46,008 nucleotides of DNA, from positions 1-46,008 of the forward strand of contig JASLJE010000034.1 of the NCBI GenBank assembly GCA_030152565.1, given 5' to 3'. The stretch comes from Peptoniphilaceae bacterium. GTDB lineage: Bacteria > Bacillota > Clostridia > Tissierellales > Peptoniphilaceae. The position numbers were made by a program, and so were the translations under genes. Under the pieces are notes generated by a model that was given only the letters and a program-made list of their open reading frames with translations, was not told where the DNA came from and made no database searches. This document shows positions 1-9,600 of this stretch, piece by piece; within the stretch, counting starts at the first letter, position 1; each line of letters opens with the position of its first letter.

Positions 1-13
1 GACAGGTGATAGG

Positions 14-1096
14 ATGAAATATATAGAAGATAGGGTCCTGGCCATAAGGGACCTGGAAATAGAATTTGATACAGATAGGGGCAAGCTTAAGGCCATTAGG
101 GGAATTAACTTTGACCTATTTAAAAATGAGACAGTTGCCCTGGTTGGAGAGTCTGGTTCTGGCAAGTCAGTGACCATGAAGGCCATCATGGGGATCCTTG
201 CTAAAAATGGGAAAATCACTGATGGGGCCATCAGGTTTTGGGACAAGGAGGATGGGGATAAGGTTTATGACATAACTAAAATGTCCAATAGGGAGATTAG
301 AAAATACCTATCAGGCAATAAGATAGCCATGATATTTCAAGACCCTATGACCTCTCTAGACCCTACCATGAAGATAGGTAGGCAGATTCAAGAGACTATA
401 AACTACCACAGGCCTATGGCCAAGGACCAGTCTAAGAAGTTGGCCTTAAAATATATAGAGGATGTGGGCATAAGTGATCCAGAACTTATTTATAACCAAT
501 ATCCCAACCAACTATCTGGTGGGATGAGGCAAAGGATAGTAATAGCCATAGCCCTATCCTGTCAACCCCAGGTCCTAATCTGTGATGAGCCTACAACAGC
601 CCTGGATGTAACTGTCCAGGCCAAGATTTTAGACCTGATAAAAAACCTTCAAATTAAAAACCAGTTGTCAGTCATTTATATCACCCATGATTTGGGTGTA
701 GTGGCCAAGGTGGCTGACTATGTGGCTGTCATGTATGCAGGTAGGATAGTTGAAAAAGGGGCCATAGAAGAGGTTTTCTATGACCCTAGACACCCCTATA
801 CCTGGGGACTTCTGGCATCTATGCCAGATTTAAATACCAGGCAGGGCAGTCTCCACCCCATACCTGGAAGTCCAGTGGACCTTTCCAAGCCTATAAGGGG
901 AGATGCCTTTGCACCTAGAAATCCTTACGCTTTAAATATAGACTTTAAAGAGTTTCCTCCCCAATTTAATGTGGGAGGCAAACACAGGGTATCGTCCTGG
1001 CTCTTGGATGATAGGGCACCTAGGGTTGACATGCCCAAGGAGTTAAAAGAGAGAATTGACAAGATGAAAAAGGAGGCAGGTCTTTATGACAGTTAA
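14..1096 (+). CDS. oppD: Oligopeptide ABC transporter ATP-binding protein OppD (AmiE-like)
   Basis: One of two ATPase subunits that power import of oligopeptides through a membrane permease pair at the inner face of the membrane. Walker A GESGSGKS is at residues 45-52, the Q-loop at Q109, the ABC signature LSGGMRQR at 167-174, Walker B VLICDE at 187-192 and the switch His at H225. The C-terminal oligopeptide-transporter domain follows (about 255-340). In many OppD/DppD proteins that tail carries four iron-sulfur cysteines. Here they are replaced (GDAFAPRNPY, then ID and SSW), as I remember for streptococcal AmiE. The start has AGGTGAT just upstream. Bases 1-9 read Asp-Arg-stop in frame 1 and could be the end of a permease gene. 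The gene overlaps oppF by 11 bp, so the two are co-translated. Substrate specificity cannot be read from the ATPase. Confidence 0.93.
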   Translation: MKYIEDRVLAIRDLEIEFDTDRGKLKAIRGINFDLFKNETVALVGESGSGKSVTMKAIMGILAKNGKITDGAIRFWDKEDGDKVYDITKMSNREIRKYLSGNKIAMIFQDPMTSLDPTMKIGRQIQETINYHRPMAKDQSKKLALKYIEDVGISDPELIYNQYPNQLSGGMRQRIVIAIALSCQPQVLICDEPTTALDVTVQAKILDLIKNLQIKNQLSVIYITHDLGVVAKVADYVAVMYAGRIVEKGAIEEVFYDPRHPYTWGLLASMPDLNTRQGSLHPIPGSPVDLSKPIRGDAFAPRNPYALNIDFKEFPPQFNVGGKHRVSSWLLDDRAPRVDMPKELKERIDKMKKEAGLYDS

Positions 1097-2039
1097 GAAG
1101 GAAGCCTTGCTGGAGGTTAAAAACCTATCCCAGCATTTTAAGATAAATAAGAAGAAAACAGTGAAGGCAGTCAATAAGGTAAGCTTTAAGATCTATCCAG
1201 GAGAGACCTATGGCCTGGTTGGAGAATCTGGTTCAGGCAAGTCTACTACAGGAAGGGCCATAATTAGACTCTATGATCCTACAGAGGGAGAAATCATCTT
1301 TGACGGCCACAGGATAAGTGGAAAAATAAGTGGGGAGGAAGAGGCCTACTTAAGGCTAAACATGCAGATGATCTTCCAAGACCCTATGGCTAGCCTAAAT
1401 CCTAGAAAAAGGGTCTTGGACATAGTGGCCAGCGGCCTGGATAACTTTAAGCTTTACAAGGATGAAAAGGAGAGGGAGGAAAAGGTCCTTAAGGCCCTGG
1501 TAGATGTGGGTCTTTCTCCAGAACATGCCAGCCGTTACCCCCACCAGTTCTCAGGGGGCCAAAGGCAGAGAATAGGCATAGCTAGGGCCCTGGTCCTAGA
1601 GCCTAAGCTTTTAATAGCTGATGAGGCCATATCTGCCCTGGACGTATCCATCCAGGCCCAGGTAGTTACCCTTTTAAATGAAATCCAGGAAAGGACCAAT
1701 GTGGCCATCTTATTTATAGCCCATGACCTGTCCATGGTTAAATATATTTCTGACAGGATAGGAGTAATCCACCTGGGCTACCTGGTAGAATCGGGTAAAA
1801 GTGAGGAGATCTTTGACAATCCCCTTCACCCCTATACCCAGTCCCTCCTATCTGCCGTACCCAGTCCTAACCCTTTAGTAGAAAGAAATAGGAGGGTAGT
1901 CTCCTATAATTACGAAGACTCAGGCCTGGACTATGGAGGCTCTAAACACATACACATAAGTGATAGCCACTATGTTCTAGCCAGAGACCAGGACCTGGAT
2001 GCCTGGAAGCTGGGCAAACAAAAGGTGGAAAAACTTTAA
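1086..2039 (+). CDS. oppF: Oligopeptide ABC transporter ATP-binding protein OppF (AmiF-like)
   Basis: Second ATPase subunit, expected to form a heterodimer with OppD under the permease pair. Walker A GESGSGKS is at residues 46-53, the Q-loop in IFQDP near 98, the signature FSGGQRQR at 155-162 and Walker B LLIADE at 175-180, with DEA where most family members have DEP. A conserved C-terminal HPYTQSLLSAVPSPNP segment marks the oligopeptide family. The 317-residue length is normal for OppF/AmiF. The ATG lies inside the end of oppD and is preceded by AAGGAGG. No convincing terminator follows; the metK promoter begins about 30 bp after the stop. A dipeptide (Dpp) or nickel role cannot be excluded, but pairing with an AmiE-like OppD favours oligopeptides. 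Confidence 0.92.
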   Translation: MTVKKEALLEVKNLSQHFKINKKKTVKAVNKVSFKIYPGETYGLVGESGSGKSTTGRAIIRLYDPTEGEIIFDGHRISGKISGEEEAYLRLNMQMIFQDPMASLNPRKRVLDIVASGLDNFKLYKDEKEREEKVLKALVDVGLSPEHASRYPHQFSGGQRQRIGIARALVLEPKLLIADEAISALDVSIQAQVVTLLNEIQERTNVAILFIAHDLSMVKYISDRIGVIHLGYLVESGKSEEIFDNPLHPYTQSLLSAVPSPNPLVERNRRVVSYNYEDSGLDYGGSKHIHISDSHYVLARDQDLDAWKLGKQKVEKL

Positions 2040-2068
2040 TTTAAGCTACAAAAACTTGAATTTGAATA

Positions 2069-2096
2069 TTGCTTATTGGGAATTAAAGTATATAAT
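2069..2096 (+). promoter_or_regulatory. Candidate sigma-A promoter for metK
   Basis: TTGCTT at 2069-2074 and a perfect TATAAT at 2091-2096 are separated by 16 bp. Transcription would start about 2103, some 16 nt before the riboswitch, which fits a riboswitch-controlled leader. Confidence 0.6.
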
Positions 2097-2118
2097 AGAA
2101 TTACAAACTAAATATAAA

Positions 2119-2210
2119 TTTATTAAGAGTGATGGAGGGAAAGGCCCTATGAAGTCCGGCAACCTATTAAATTAGGTGCTAAATCCTGCAGGTATAACCT
2201 GAAAGATAAG
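2119..2210 (+). promoter_or_regulatory. SAM-I (S-box) riboswitch aptamer upstream of metK
   Basis: The segment matches the S-box consensus closely. It has AAGAG, then GGAGGGAAAGGCCCTATGAA (kink-turn and P2/P3 side), CCGGCAACC, and GGTGCTAAATCCTGC, closing with GATAAG. The outer P1 helix pairs TTTATT at 2119-2124 with GATAAG at 2205-2210, using two G-U wobbles. By family knowledge, bound S-adenosylmethionine stabilises P1 and lets the downstream terminator form, shutting off SAM synthesis when SAM is plentiful. Confidence 0.95.
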
Positions 2211-2213
2211 TTC

Positions 2214-2241
2214 AACCTTGCTTTTAGGCAAGGTTTTTTTT
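2214..2241 (+). terminator. Riboswitch-controlled intrinsic terminator (expression platform)
   Basis: The perfect 8-bp stem AACCTTGC (2214-2221) / GCAAGGTT (2228-2235) is followed by a T run to 2241. It lies 3 nt after P1 of the SAM aptamer and 15 nt before the metK start, the classical position for transcription attenuation. Confidence 0.9.
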
Positions 2242-2255
2242 ATGGAGGAGGAAAT

Positions 2256-3431
2256 ATGAGAAAGTTTTTAACATCAGAATCAGTTACAGAAGGACATCCA
2301 GATAAGGTTTGTGACCAAATATCAGATGCTATCCTTGATGCAATAGTAGAAAAAGATCCCCATGCCAGAGTGGCTTGTGAAACCACAGCCAATACAGGTG
2401 TTGTTTATGTTATGGGAGAAATCACAACAGATACCTATGTAGATATTCAAAGCATAGTTAGACAAACAGTTAAGGAAATCGGCTATACCAGCTCAGACTA
2501 TGGATTTGACTCCAATACCTGTGCAGTTTTAACCGCTATTTCTGAACAATCACCAGACATAGCCATGGGAGTAGACAAGGCCCAAGAGGCCAAGGCTAAT
2601 AGTGAAGACCTATACGACCTAATAGGAGCTGGTGACCAAGGTATGGTTTACGGCTATGCCACTAATGAAACAGAAGAATATATGCCTATGACCTTGGTTC
2701 TAGCCCACAAACTATCTAAGAAATTAGCAGATGTGAGAAAGGCTAAGGAATTAGACTATTTAAGACCAGATGGCAAGAGCCAAGTAACCATAGAATATGT
2801 TGATGGAAAACCAGTTAGAATAGATACTGTTCTAGTTTCTACCCAACATGATTCCCATGTTGAATTAGACCAAATTAGACAGGATATAATAGAAAAGGTA
2901 ATCAAACCAGTTGTGGGAGAAGACCTTATAGATGAAGACACTAAATACTATGTAAACCCTACAGGAAGATTTGTTATAGGAGGACCTCAAGGAGACTCAG
3001 GTCTTACAGGTAGAAAGATAATAGTAGATACCTATGGTGGCTTTGGTAAACACGGTGGTGGAGCCTTTTCAGGTAAGGACTGTACCAAGGTAGATAGGTC
3101 TGCTTCCTATATGGCCAGATACATCTCTAAAAACATGGTAGCCAGTGGACTTTGTGAAAAGATGGAAATAGGTATAGCCTATGCTATAGGAGTGGCAAAA
3201 CCATTATCGGTTTATGTAGATAGTTTTGGAACAGGTAAATTTGACGATGAAAAGCTTACTGAAATAGTTAGGGAAAACTTTGATTTAAGGCCAGCTGCCA
3301 TTATAGATATCTTGGACTTAAGAAGACCAATCTATAAACAAACAGCTAGTTATGGTCACTTTGGAAGAAATGATCTAGACCTTCCTTGGGAAAAATTGGA
3401 CAAGGTAGACCAATTAAAGAAATATCTATAA
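2256..3431 (+). CDS. metK: S-adenosylmethionine synthetase
   Basis: Cytosolic enzyme that makes S-adenosylmethionine from methionine and ATP. GHPDK at residues 13-17 includes the catalytic His14. The signature GAGDQG is at 124-129 and the phosphate-binding GGGAFSGKD at 267-275. The 391-residue length is usual. The start follows a strong GGAGGAG site. It sits alone between a SAM-I riboswitch and a terminator, so it is a single-gene transcription unit controlled by its own product. The family assignment is certain. Confidence 0.98.
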   Translation: MRKFLTSESVTEGHPDKVCDQISDAILDAIVEKDPHARVACETTANTGVVYVMGEITTDTYVDIQSIVRQTVKEIGYTSSDYGFDSNTCAVLTAISEQSPDIAMGVDKAQEAKANSEDLYDLIGAGDQGMVYGYATNETEEYMPMTLVLAHKLSKKLADVRKAKELDYLRPDGKSQVTIEYVDGKPVRIDTVLVSTQHDSHVELDQIRQDIIEKVIKPVVGEDLIDEDTKYYVNPTGRFVIGGPQGDSGLTGRKIIVDTYGGFGKHGGGAFSGKDCTKVDRSASYMARYISKNMVASGLCEKMEIGIAYAIGVAKPLSVYVDSFGTGKFDDEKLTEIVRENFDLRPAAIIDILDLRRPIYKQTASYGHFGRNDLDLPWEKLDKVDQLKKYL

Positions 3432-3456
3432 TACAATTTTAGCTTAAAAATTATTA

Positions 3457-3492
3457 GGGACTACAAAACTTAGTTTTTGTAGTCCCTTTTTT
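3457..3492 (+). terminator. Intrinsic terminator after metK
   Basis: A perfect 12-bp stem, GGGACTACAAAA (3457-3468) with TTTTGTAGTCCC (3475-3486), has a 6-nt loop and six Ts. Confidence 0.93.
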
Positions 3493-3567
3493 CACAAACT
3501 TTAGCTATTGAATATTGAACTAATATGCAGTTGTAATAATATATATGTAGTAGAGGAGATGGTATCT

Positions 3568-4155
3568 ATGAATAAAATATTTTACACTGTTTCAGTTGCC
3601 ATTATCCTTGCCATAGACATAATGATAGCTATGATGACAAGAGCATCGCAGTTTAGCAGAGAAAACATCTATAAGGTTTTAATTTGTGGGACTATTTTTT
3701 CCATAATACAGGTTTTAATAGTATTTCTAGGAAATAGTTTAATAAGTTTAGAGTCTTTTAAACATGGAGGCTCTGTATATCGTATGGCCTTAGGAATAGT
3801 AGCCATTCTAATATTTATGGGTATGGCTATATATATGCTATATAGGAGTATAAAATTAAACCAAATGCAAGAGAGCAGAAATGATGAATTTCCCTATAAG
3901 GATTTTCTAAAGATTGGACTCTTAATGAGTATCGATGCCTTTCTCTTGGGGATGGCTCTTTCCTTAATAAGGATAGGGCTGAACGAAAGAGCCCTGTACA
4001 TATTACTTACAACAAGCATATTATCAAGTATTACTGGAACAACAATTGGCTATAGATTTGGTTTTCATAGTCAGAAATATTTAAACATTTTATGTAGTGC
4101 TTTCACTGTTTTTGTAAGTATTAATTTACTACTAGCATACATAATAAAAAATTAG
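3568..4155 (+). CDS. Divergent MntP-like (DUF204-type) membrane protein
   Basis: Small integral membrane protein of about 195 residues with five to six predicted membrane segments. It looks like a distant member of the MntP manganese efflux family. The second half keeps MSIDAFLLGMALSL and IGYRFG, which resemble the family's SIDAL-VG and IG-RFG motifs, and the first half keeps an Asp in IDIMIAMM where MntP has MDAF. The ATG at 3568 is preferred because GAGGAG lies 9 nt before it; the longer frame from 3508 would add a polar segment without a ribosome site. A weak promoter (TTGAAT at 3508, TGTAAT at 3532) may drive it. It is followed after 8 bp by a radical SAM gene, so the two are probably co-transcribed. 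Metal specificity is inference. Confidence 0.6.
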   Translation: MNKIFYTVSVAIILAIDIMIAMMTRASQFSRENIYKVLICGTIFSIIQVLIVFLGNSLISLESFKHGGSVYRMALGIVAILIFMGMAIYMLYRSIKLNQMQESRNDEFPYKDFLKIGLLMSIDAFLLGMALSLIRIGLNERALYILLTTSILSSITGTTIGYRFGFHSQKYLNILCSAFTVFVSINLLLAYIIKN

Positions 4156-4163
4156 GAGGAGTT

Positions 4164-5546
4164 ATGGGAGTTAAAGATAAGGTAACAAGAGCGAGTTTTG
4201 GAGTTCTAGTGGACCAAACAATTAAGTACATAGACAAGGATAGGGAAAAATCCCTACTAAAGATAACAGATATAGTTGAAAATTTTATAGGAGATCACTT
4301 TGAGGGATCAGAAAAGTATTTTGACATGACCAGGGACGTAATTAAGGATCCTACTAACAAGTGGATGATTTATGCCAATAATGCCTTGGACAATGTTCAT
4401 CCCCATGCTAGAAAACAAATAATCATGAACTTGGGCTACCAATCCATGATGGTTTCCAACAAGGAAATTCCTAAGAATAGGGAAAAATTAGGTATAAATG
4501 TACCTTGGACAATTTTATTTGACCCAACCTCAGCTTGTAATAAGAGATGTATAGGCTGTTGGGCAGCAGAATATGGCCACAATTTAAACCTAAGCTTTGA
4601 TGAAATGGACAAGATAGTAAGCCAAGGTAAGGACTTGGGTATTTACTTCTACATGTTGACAGGTGGAGAACCTCTAGTAAGAAAAAGGGATGTTATTAAG
4701 TTAGCTGAAAAACACAATGATTGCTACTTTAACATTTTCTCCAATGGTTCACTTATAGACCAAGACCTTTGTGAAGACTTAAAAAGGGTTGGTAATATAG
4801 CCTTTTCTCTTTCAGTAGAAGGTTATGAAGGTGAAAATGACGGCAGAAGAGGAGACGGTTCCTTTGATGAAGTTATGCATGCCATGGATCTTTTAAGAGA
4901 AAACGGCTTGGTATTTGGTACTTCAATGGCCTATACTAGCAAGAACTATAAGACTATAACATCAGATGACTTCTTAGATCTTTTAATAGAAAAGGGAGCC
5001 TACTTTGCTTGGTACTTCCACTACATGCCAGTTGGTAAGGGAGCAGACACGAGTCTTTTATTAAATGCTGAACAAAGAGAATACATGTATCATAGAATTA
5101 AAGAAATAAGAGCCTTGGAAGGCGGTAAATCAATCTTTACCATGGACTTCCAAAACGATGGTCCAGCTGTTGGAGGCTGTATAGCAGGGGGAAGAAACTA
5201 CTTCCACATCAACTCCAATGGGGATGCTGAACCATGTGTGTTTATCCACTACTCAGATGCAAACATTAGGGATATGGACTTGGTAGACATATTAAGATCA
5301 CCTTTATTTGCAGCCTACAGAGACGGACAACCATTTAATGACAACCACTTAAAACCTTGTCCTATGCTTGAAAACCCTCACCTATTAAAGGGAATGGTAG
5401 ACAAGACAGGAGCTAAGAATACAGACTTGGTTGAAAAGGAAAGTCCAGCTGAATTAGAGGAAAAGACAGTTCCATATGCAGAACAATGGGACGAAAAAGC
5501 AGATGAATTATGGGCTGAATACAAGGCTGAAAGAGCAAATAAATAG
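4164..5546 (+). CDS. Radical SAM/SPASM-domain protein of unknown substrate
   Basis: The radical SAM cluster motif CNKRCIGC places C125, C129 and C132 around a 4Fe-4S cluster. MLTGGEPL with GGEP at 167-170 binds the SAM amino group. After the barrel, GGCIAGGRNYFHINSNGD with C339, C358 and C399 looks like a SPASM-type auxiliary cluster region, as in peptide-modifying or anaerobic maturase enzymes. An N-terminal helical domain of about 110 residues precedes the barrel. The start has AGGAGG 7 nt upstream. No precursor peptide is visible nearby, and the neighbours are an MntP-like protein upstream and a TetR regulator downstream. The enzyme class is sure, the reaction unknown. Confidence 0.85.
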   Translation: MGVKDKVTRASFGVLVDQTIKYIDKDREKSLLKITDIVENFIGDHFEGSEKYFDMTRDVIKDPTNKWMIYANNALDNVHPHARKQIIMNLGYQSMMVSNKEIPKNREKLGINVPWTILFDPTSACNKRCIGCWAAEYGHNLNLSFDEMDKIVSQGKDLGIYFYMLTGGEPLVRKRDVIKLAEKHNDCYFNIFSNGSLIDQDLCEDLKRVGNIAFSLSVEGYEGENDGRRGDGSFDEVMHAMDLLRENGLVFGTSMAYTSKNYKTITSDDFLDLLIEKGAYFAWYFHYMPVGKGADTSLLLNAEQREYMYHRIKEIRALEGGKSIFTMDFQNDGPAVGGCIAGGRNYFHINSNGDAEPCVFIHYSDANIRDMDLVDILRSPLFAAYRDGQPFNDNHLKPCPMLENPHLLKGMVDKTGAKNTDLVEKESPAELEEKTVPYAEQWDEKADELWAEYKAERANK

Positions 5547-5553
5547 TTAGATG

Positions 5554-5578
5554 AAGATGGGCTTGTCCCATCTTTTTT
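5554..5578 (+). terminator. Intrinsic terminator after the radical SAM gene
   Basis: Stem AAGATGGG (5554-5561) with CCCATCTT (5567-5574), a 5-nt loop, then a short T run. Confidence 0.85.
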
Positions 5579-5639
5579 ATTTTAAATAAAATGACTCTGG
5601 CCTAGGAGATTATTAAAAGGCCTGCATTTAGTTGAATTC

Positions 5640-5668
5640 TTTATTTATATCCTTCTTTTTGATATAAT
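5640..5668 (+). promoter_or_regulatory. Candidate promoter for the TetR-tadA-dnaE run
   Basis: A perfect TATAAT at 5663-5668 stands 17 bp after a weak TTTATT at 5640-5645. It is the only good -10 between the preceding terminator and the TetR gene. Confidence 0.5.
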
Positions 5669-5685
5669 TTAGTAAGGTGATTAAT

Positions 5686-6252
5686 ATGGATAATAATGCT
5701 ACAAAAAGCTTGATAGTTAAAAGTTTCAAGGAACTTGTAAAGACAAATAAATATGAGAAAATAACAATTAAGATGATAGCCGATGGGGCAGGAGTTATTA
5801 GACCAACTTTTTACAATCATTTTAAGGACAAGGATGAAGTCTTTGAGTATATTCTAGAGCAAGAATTAGAGAATACAGTAGAGGCTTTAATTTGCATGAA
5901 AATGTATCATGAAGCTTTAAAGACCATATATATGTTCATATTAAATGACTTGACCTTCTATAGGAAGGCCTTTAAGGTCAAGGGGCAAAATTCCTTTGAG
6001 AGCTCTTTAAAAAAATCACTTAAGATCATTGTTCTAAGAATACTAGAGGCCAATGCCTTTGAAGAACATGAAGACTATAGACTTTTAAATAGGGAGAACC
6101 TGTCTTTATTCTATTCAGAAATGATTTATTCAACTATCGATTCTCAGATTATCCAAAATAGCGAAGAAAATATAGACGTGGACGAAATGATGGATACCCT
6201 GACCTATCTTTTATCCCATAGTATCTTGGACGTTCTAGGTATAAACCAATGA
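5686..6252 (+). CDS. TetR/AcrR-family transcriptional regulator
   Basis: A DNA-binding dimer by family. The N-terminal helix-turn-helix is clear: about residues 10-55 hold ITIKMIADGAGVIRPTFYNH and a following FKDKDEVFEYI, typical of the TetR N-domain. The C-terminal ligand domain has no recognisable specificity and resembles DhaS-type members. The ATG at 5686 follows AAGGTG at 5674-5679; an in-frame GTG at 5677 lies inside that ribosome site and is unlikely. The gene overlaps tadA by 4 bp (ATGA), so it is translationally coupled to housekeeping genes, which is unusual for a local repressor. Its target is unknown; autoregulation is a reasonable guess. Confidence 0.85.
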   Translation: MDNNATKSLIVKSFKELVKTNKYEKITIKMIADGAGVIRPTFYNHFKDKDEVFEYILEQELENTVEALICMKMYHEALKTIYMFILNDLTFYRKAFKVKGQNSFESSLKKSLKIIVLRILEANAFEEHEDYRLLNRENLSLFYSEMIYSTIDSQIIQNSEENIDVDEMMDTLTYLLSHSILDVLGINQ

Positions 6253-6698
6253 CAGAAGACGAAAGATATATGAAGGAGGCCCTTTTAGAAGCCCAAAAGG
6301 CCTATGATCAGGAAGAAGTTCCCGTAGGGGCTGTCCTGGTGATAGATGGTCAAATAGTAGCCAGGGGCCATAATACAGTTGAAGGGGATAGGAAGGCTTC
6401 CAGCCATGCTGAAGTCAAGGTAATCGACCAGGCCAGTGAAAGACTGGGCAGGTGGCGCCTGGATGATGCCAGTCTCTATGTGACCTTGGAACCTTGTGCC
6501 ATGTGTGCAGGGGCCATAGTAAATAGTAGGATAAAAAGGCTGGTTATAGGGGCTATGGACCAAAAGAGGGGCTGTTGCGGAAGTTTAATAAACCTGGTCC
6601 AGGATGGTGCCTTTAATCACCAGGTCCAATTGGAAACCAGGGTCTTGGACCAGGAGTCAGTAGAACTTTTACAATCATTTTTTAGGAAGAGAAGGTAA
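6249..6698 (+). CDS. tadA: tRNA-specific adenosine deaminase TadA
   Basis: Deaminates A34 of tRNA-Arg(ACG) to inosine. The zinc and catalytic motifs of the CDA fold are present: HAE at residues 53-55 and PCAMC with C83 and C86. The 149-residue length is standard. It overlaps the TetR gene by 4 bp and is followed 1 bp later by dnaE. CGN arginine codons are rare in this window, so the tRNA it edits reads a little-used codon box here, yet the enzyme is intact. Not to be confused with the Tad pilus ATPase further along. Confidence 0.95.
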   Translation: MTEDERYMKEALLEAQKAYDQEEVPVGAVLVIDGQIVARGHNTVEGDRKASSHAEVKVIDQASERLGRWRLDDASLYVTLEPCAMCAGAIVNSRIKRLVIGAMDQKRGCCGSLINLVQDGAFNHQVQLETRVLDQESVELLQSFFRKRR

Positions 6699-6699
6699 T

Positions 6700-9600
6700 A
6701 TGGAGAAAAAATTTACACACTTACACTTACATACAGAATATAGTTTGTTGGATGGTTATTCCAGGATAGACAGGCTCTTGGACTATGCAGTCGAACAAGG
6801 TATGGACTCCATAGCCATCACAGACCACGGCTCCATGTTTGGAGTAATAGAGTTCTACAAGGAGGCCAAGAAAAGAAAGCTTAAGCCTATCATAGGCTGT
6901 GAGGTCTATGTGACTCCAGGAGACCATTTGTCAAAGACGGTGGAGGATAAGACCAGACACCATCTGGTCCTTCTGGCAGAAAACCAGACAGGCTATGAAA
7001 ACTTAATAAAGATTGTATCAGAAGGCTATGTCAATGGTTTCTACTACAAGCCTAGGGTGGACAAGGATGTACTTAGAGCCCACAGCCAGGGAATAATTGC
7101 CCTGTCTGCCTGTTTAGGTGGGGAAGTGCCTAGACTCTTAAGAGAGGGCCAGTATGACCATGCTAAAAAATCAGCCCTAGAATATAGGGAAATATTTGGA
7201 AAAGACAATTACTTTCTAGAGCTTCAAGACCATGGCCTAAGAGAACAAAAGCAGGTTAATATGGAACTTAATAGGATCCATGAAGAAACAGGTATTCCCC
7301 TAGTGGCAACCAATGACGTCCACTTTGTTAAAAGGGAGGACTATAAGATCCACGATGTACTCTTGTGTATCCAAACAGGTAGTACAGTAAATGAAGAAAA
7401 GAGAATGAGATTTCCCAATGATGAGTTCTACCTAAAAAACTATGAAGAGATGGCAGGTCTTTTCTCCTCCTACGAAGGGGCCCTAGAAAACACCCAGCTC
7501 ATAGCTGACAGGTGTAATGTGGAATTTGAGTTTCACAAGCTTCATCTGCCCCACTTTGAAATACCAGAAGGCTATACCAATATTTCCTATCTTAGGGACT
7601 TGGTCTATAAGGGGCTGGAGGAAAAGTATGGTGAAATAACAACTACCATAAGGGAAAGGGCTGAGTTTGAATTAAAGACCATAGAAGACATGGGCTTTGT
7701 AGACTACTTTTTAATTGTTTGGGACTTTATAGCCTATGCCAAGGGGGAAAATATTCCAGTAGGTCCAGGCAGGGGGTCAGCAGCTGGATCAATAATTTCC
7801 TATGCCCTAGATATTACAGGCATAGACCCTCTTAAGTACAACCTACTTTTTGAAAGATTCTTAAATCCGGCCAGGGTATCCATGCCAGATATTGATATAG
7901 ACTTTTGCTATGAGAGAAGAGATGAAGTCATAGAATATGTAAAGAGAAAGTATGGAGAGGAAAAGGTGGCCCAGATAGTTACCTTTGGTACCATGGCTGC
8001 TAGAAACTCTATTAGGGACGTGGGCAGGGCCATGGAGATAGAGTATGCCAAGGTGGACAAGATAGCCAAGCAGGTTCCAACAGCCCTGGGCATGACCATA
8101 GAAAAGGCCCTGGACATATCTCCAGAGTTTAAGGCTCTTTATGAAGAAGATGAGGTAAATAAAAAGTTAATAGACTATGCCAAGGCTGTAGAAGGCATGC
8201 CTAGACATACTTCTACCCATGCTGCCGGCGTGGTTATAGCCTCTAAGGCTGTAGATGAATTTGTTCCCCTTTCTAGAAATGGGGAGCAAATAACAACCCA
8301 GTACAATATGATTGAACTGGAAGAGTTGGGGCTTTTGAAAATGGACTTTTTAGGCCTTAGGACCCTAACTGTTATCCAGGATGCCATAGACCTGGTAAAA
8401 ATAAACCATGGCATAACTATAGATATAGACAAGATAGATGTGGAAGACCCTGAGGTTATGAGGCTTTTCAACAAGGCCCAGACCATAGGAATCTTCCAAT
8501 TTGAATCAGACGGCATGAGGGCCTTTTTAAGGGAACTAAAGCCTAGCAGGTTTGATGACCTGGTGGCTGCCAACTCCCTTTTTAGGCCAGGACCTATGAA
8601 TGAGATTCCCAACTATATAAACTATAGACACAATCCAGAAAACATAAAATATATAGATCCATCCCTTGAATCCATACTGGATGTGACCTATGGAACCATA
8701 GTCTACCAGGAACAGGTTATGCAGATAGTGCAAAAACTAGCAGGTTTTAGCCTGGGAGAGGCGGACAATTTAAGAAGGGCCATGGGTAAGAAGAAAATGG
8801 AGGTCATGGAGGAAAATAGGAAGTATTTCGTCCATGGCAAGGAAGGAGACCAGGGGGAAATCCTGGTTCGAGGTTGTGTGAGAAACGGCATAGATGAGGA
8901 TGTGGCCAATAAGATATACGACTTGATGATAGACTTTGCCAAGTATGCCTTCAACAAGTCCCACTCTGTGGCCTATGCCTTTGTAGCCATGCAGACAGCC
9001 TATTTAAAACACTACTATCCCAAGGAGTTTATGGCAGCTCTTTTATCCTCAGTCATGGGGGATACGGCCAAGGTCCAACTTTATATCAAGGAGGCTAGAA
9101 GGCTTAAGATAAAGATTCTTCCTCCCCATATAAATAAGTCCTTTAGGAAGTTTTCAGTTGAGAAAGAGGCCATTAGGATGGGACTTTCCACAGTTAAGAA
9201 TGTGGGAACCAATATAATCCACTCTACAGTAGAGGAGAGAAAGAAGGGGGACTTTTTAAGCTTTAGCGACTATATAGAAAGAATCTCCCTAAGGACTGAT
9301 TCAGGACTTAATAAGAAGGCGGTTGAATCCTTGATTCTAGCAGGAGCCTTTGATGAATTTGGCCTAAATAGGTCCCAGATGATGGCAGTCTACATCAATG
9401 TTATAGACTCTATCACCAATAAAAATAGAAAGAATGTCCCAGGCCAGACTGATATGTTTGGCATCTTGAAAAAGGAAAACCAAGAAGACATCAGCATACC
9501 AGATTTAAAAGAATATAGGAAAAGAGACTTATTAAAGTATGAAAAGGAAGTATTGGGCATATATATAACAGACCATCCTTTTAGGCCCTATGAAAAGTAT

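Noticed and set aside
1..9. Possible end of a permease gene (Asp-Arg-stop) before oppD
   Set aside because: Two codons are too little to call; opp operon order makes it plausible, but the sequence cannot show it.
8175..8612. Open frame of 145 codons on the - strand inside dnaE
   Set aside because: It has no ribosome site, and its reading is the reverse of a conserved polymerase domain; it is a shadow of low-GC codon use.
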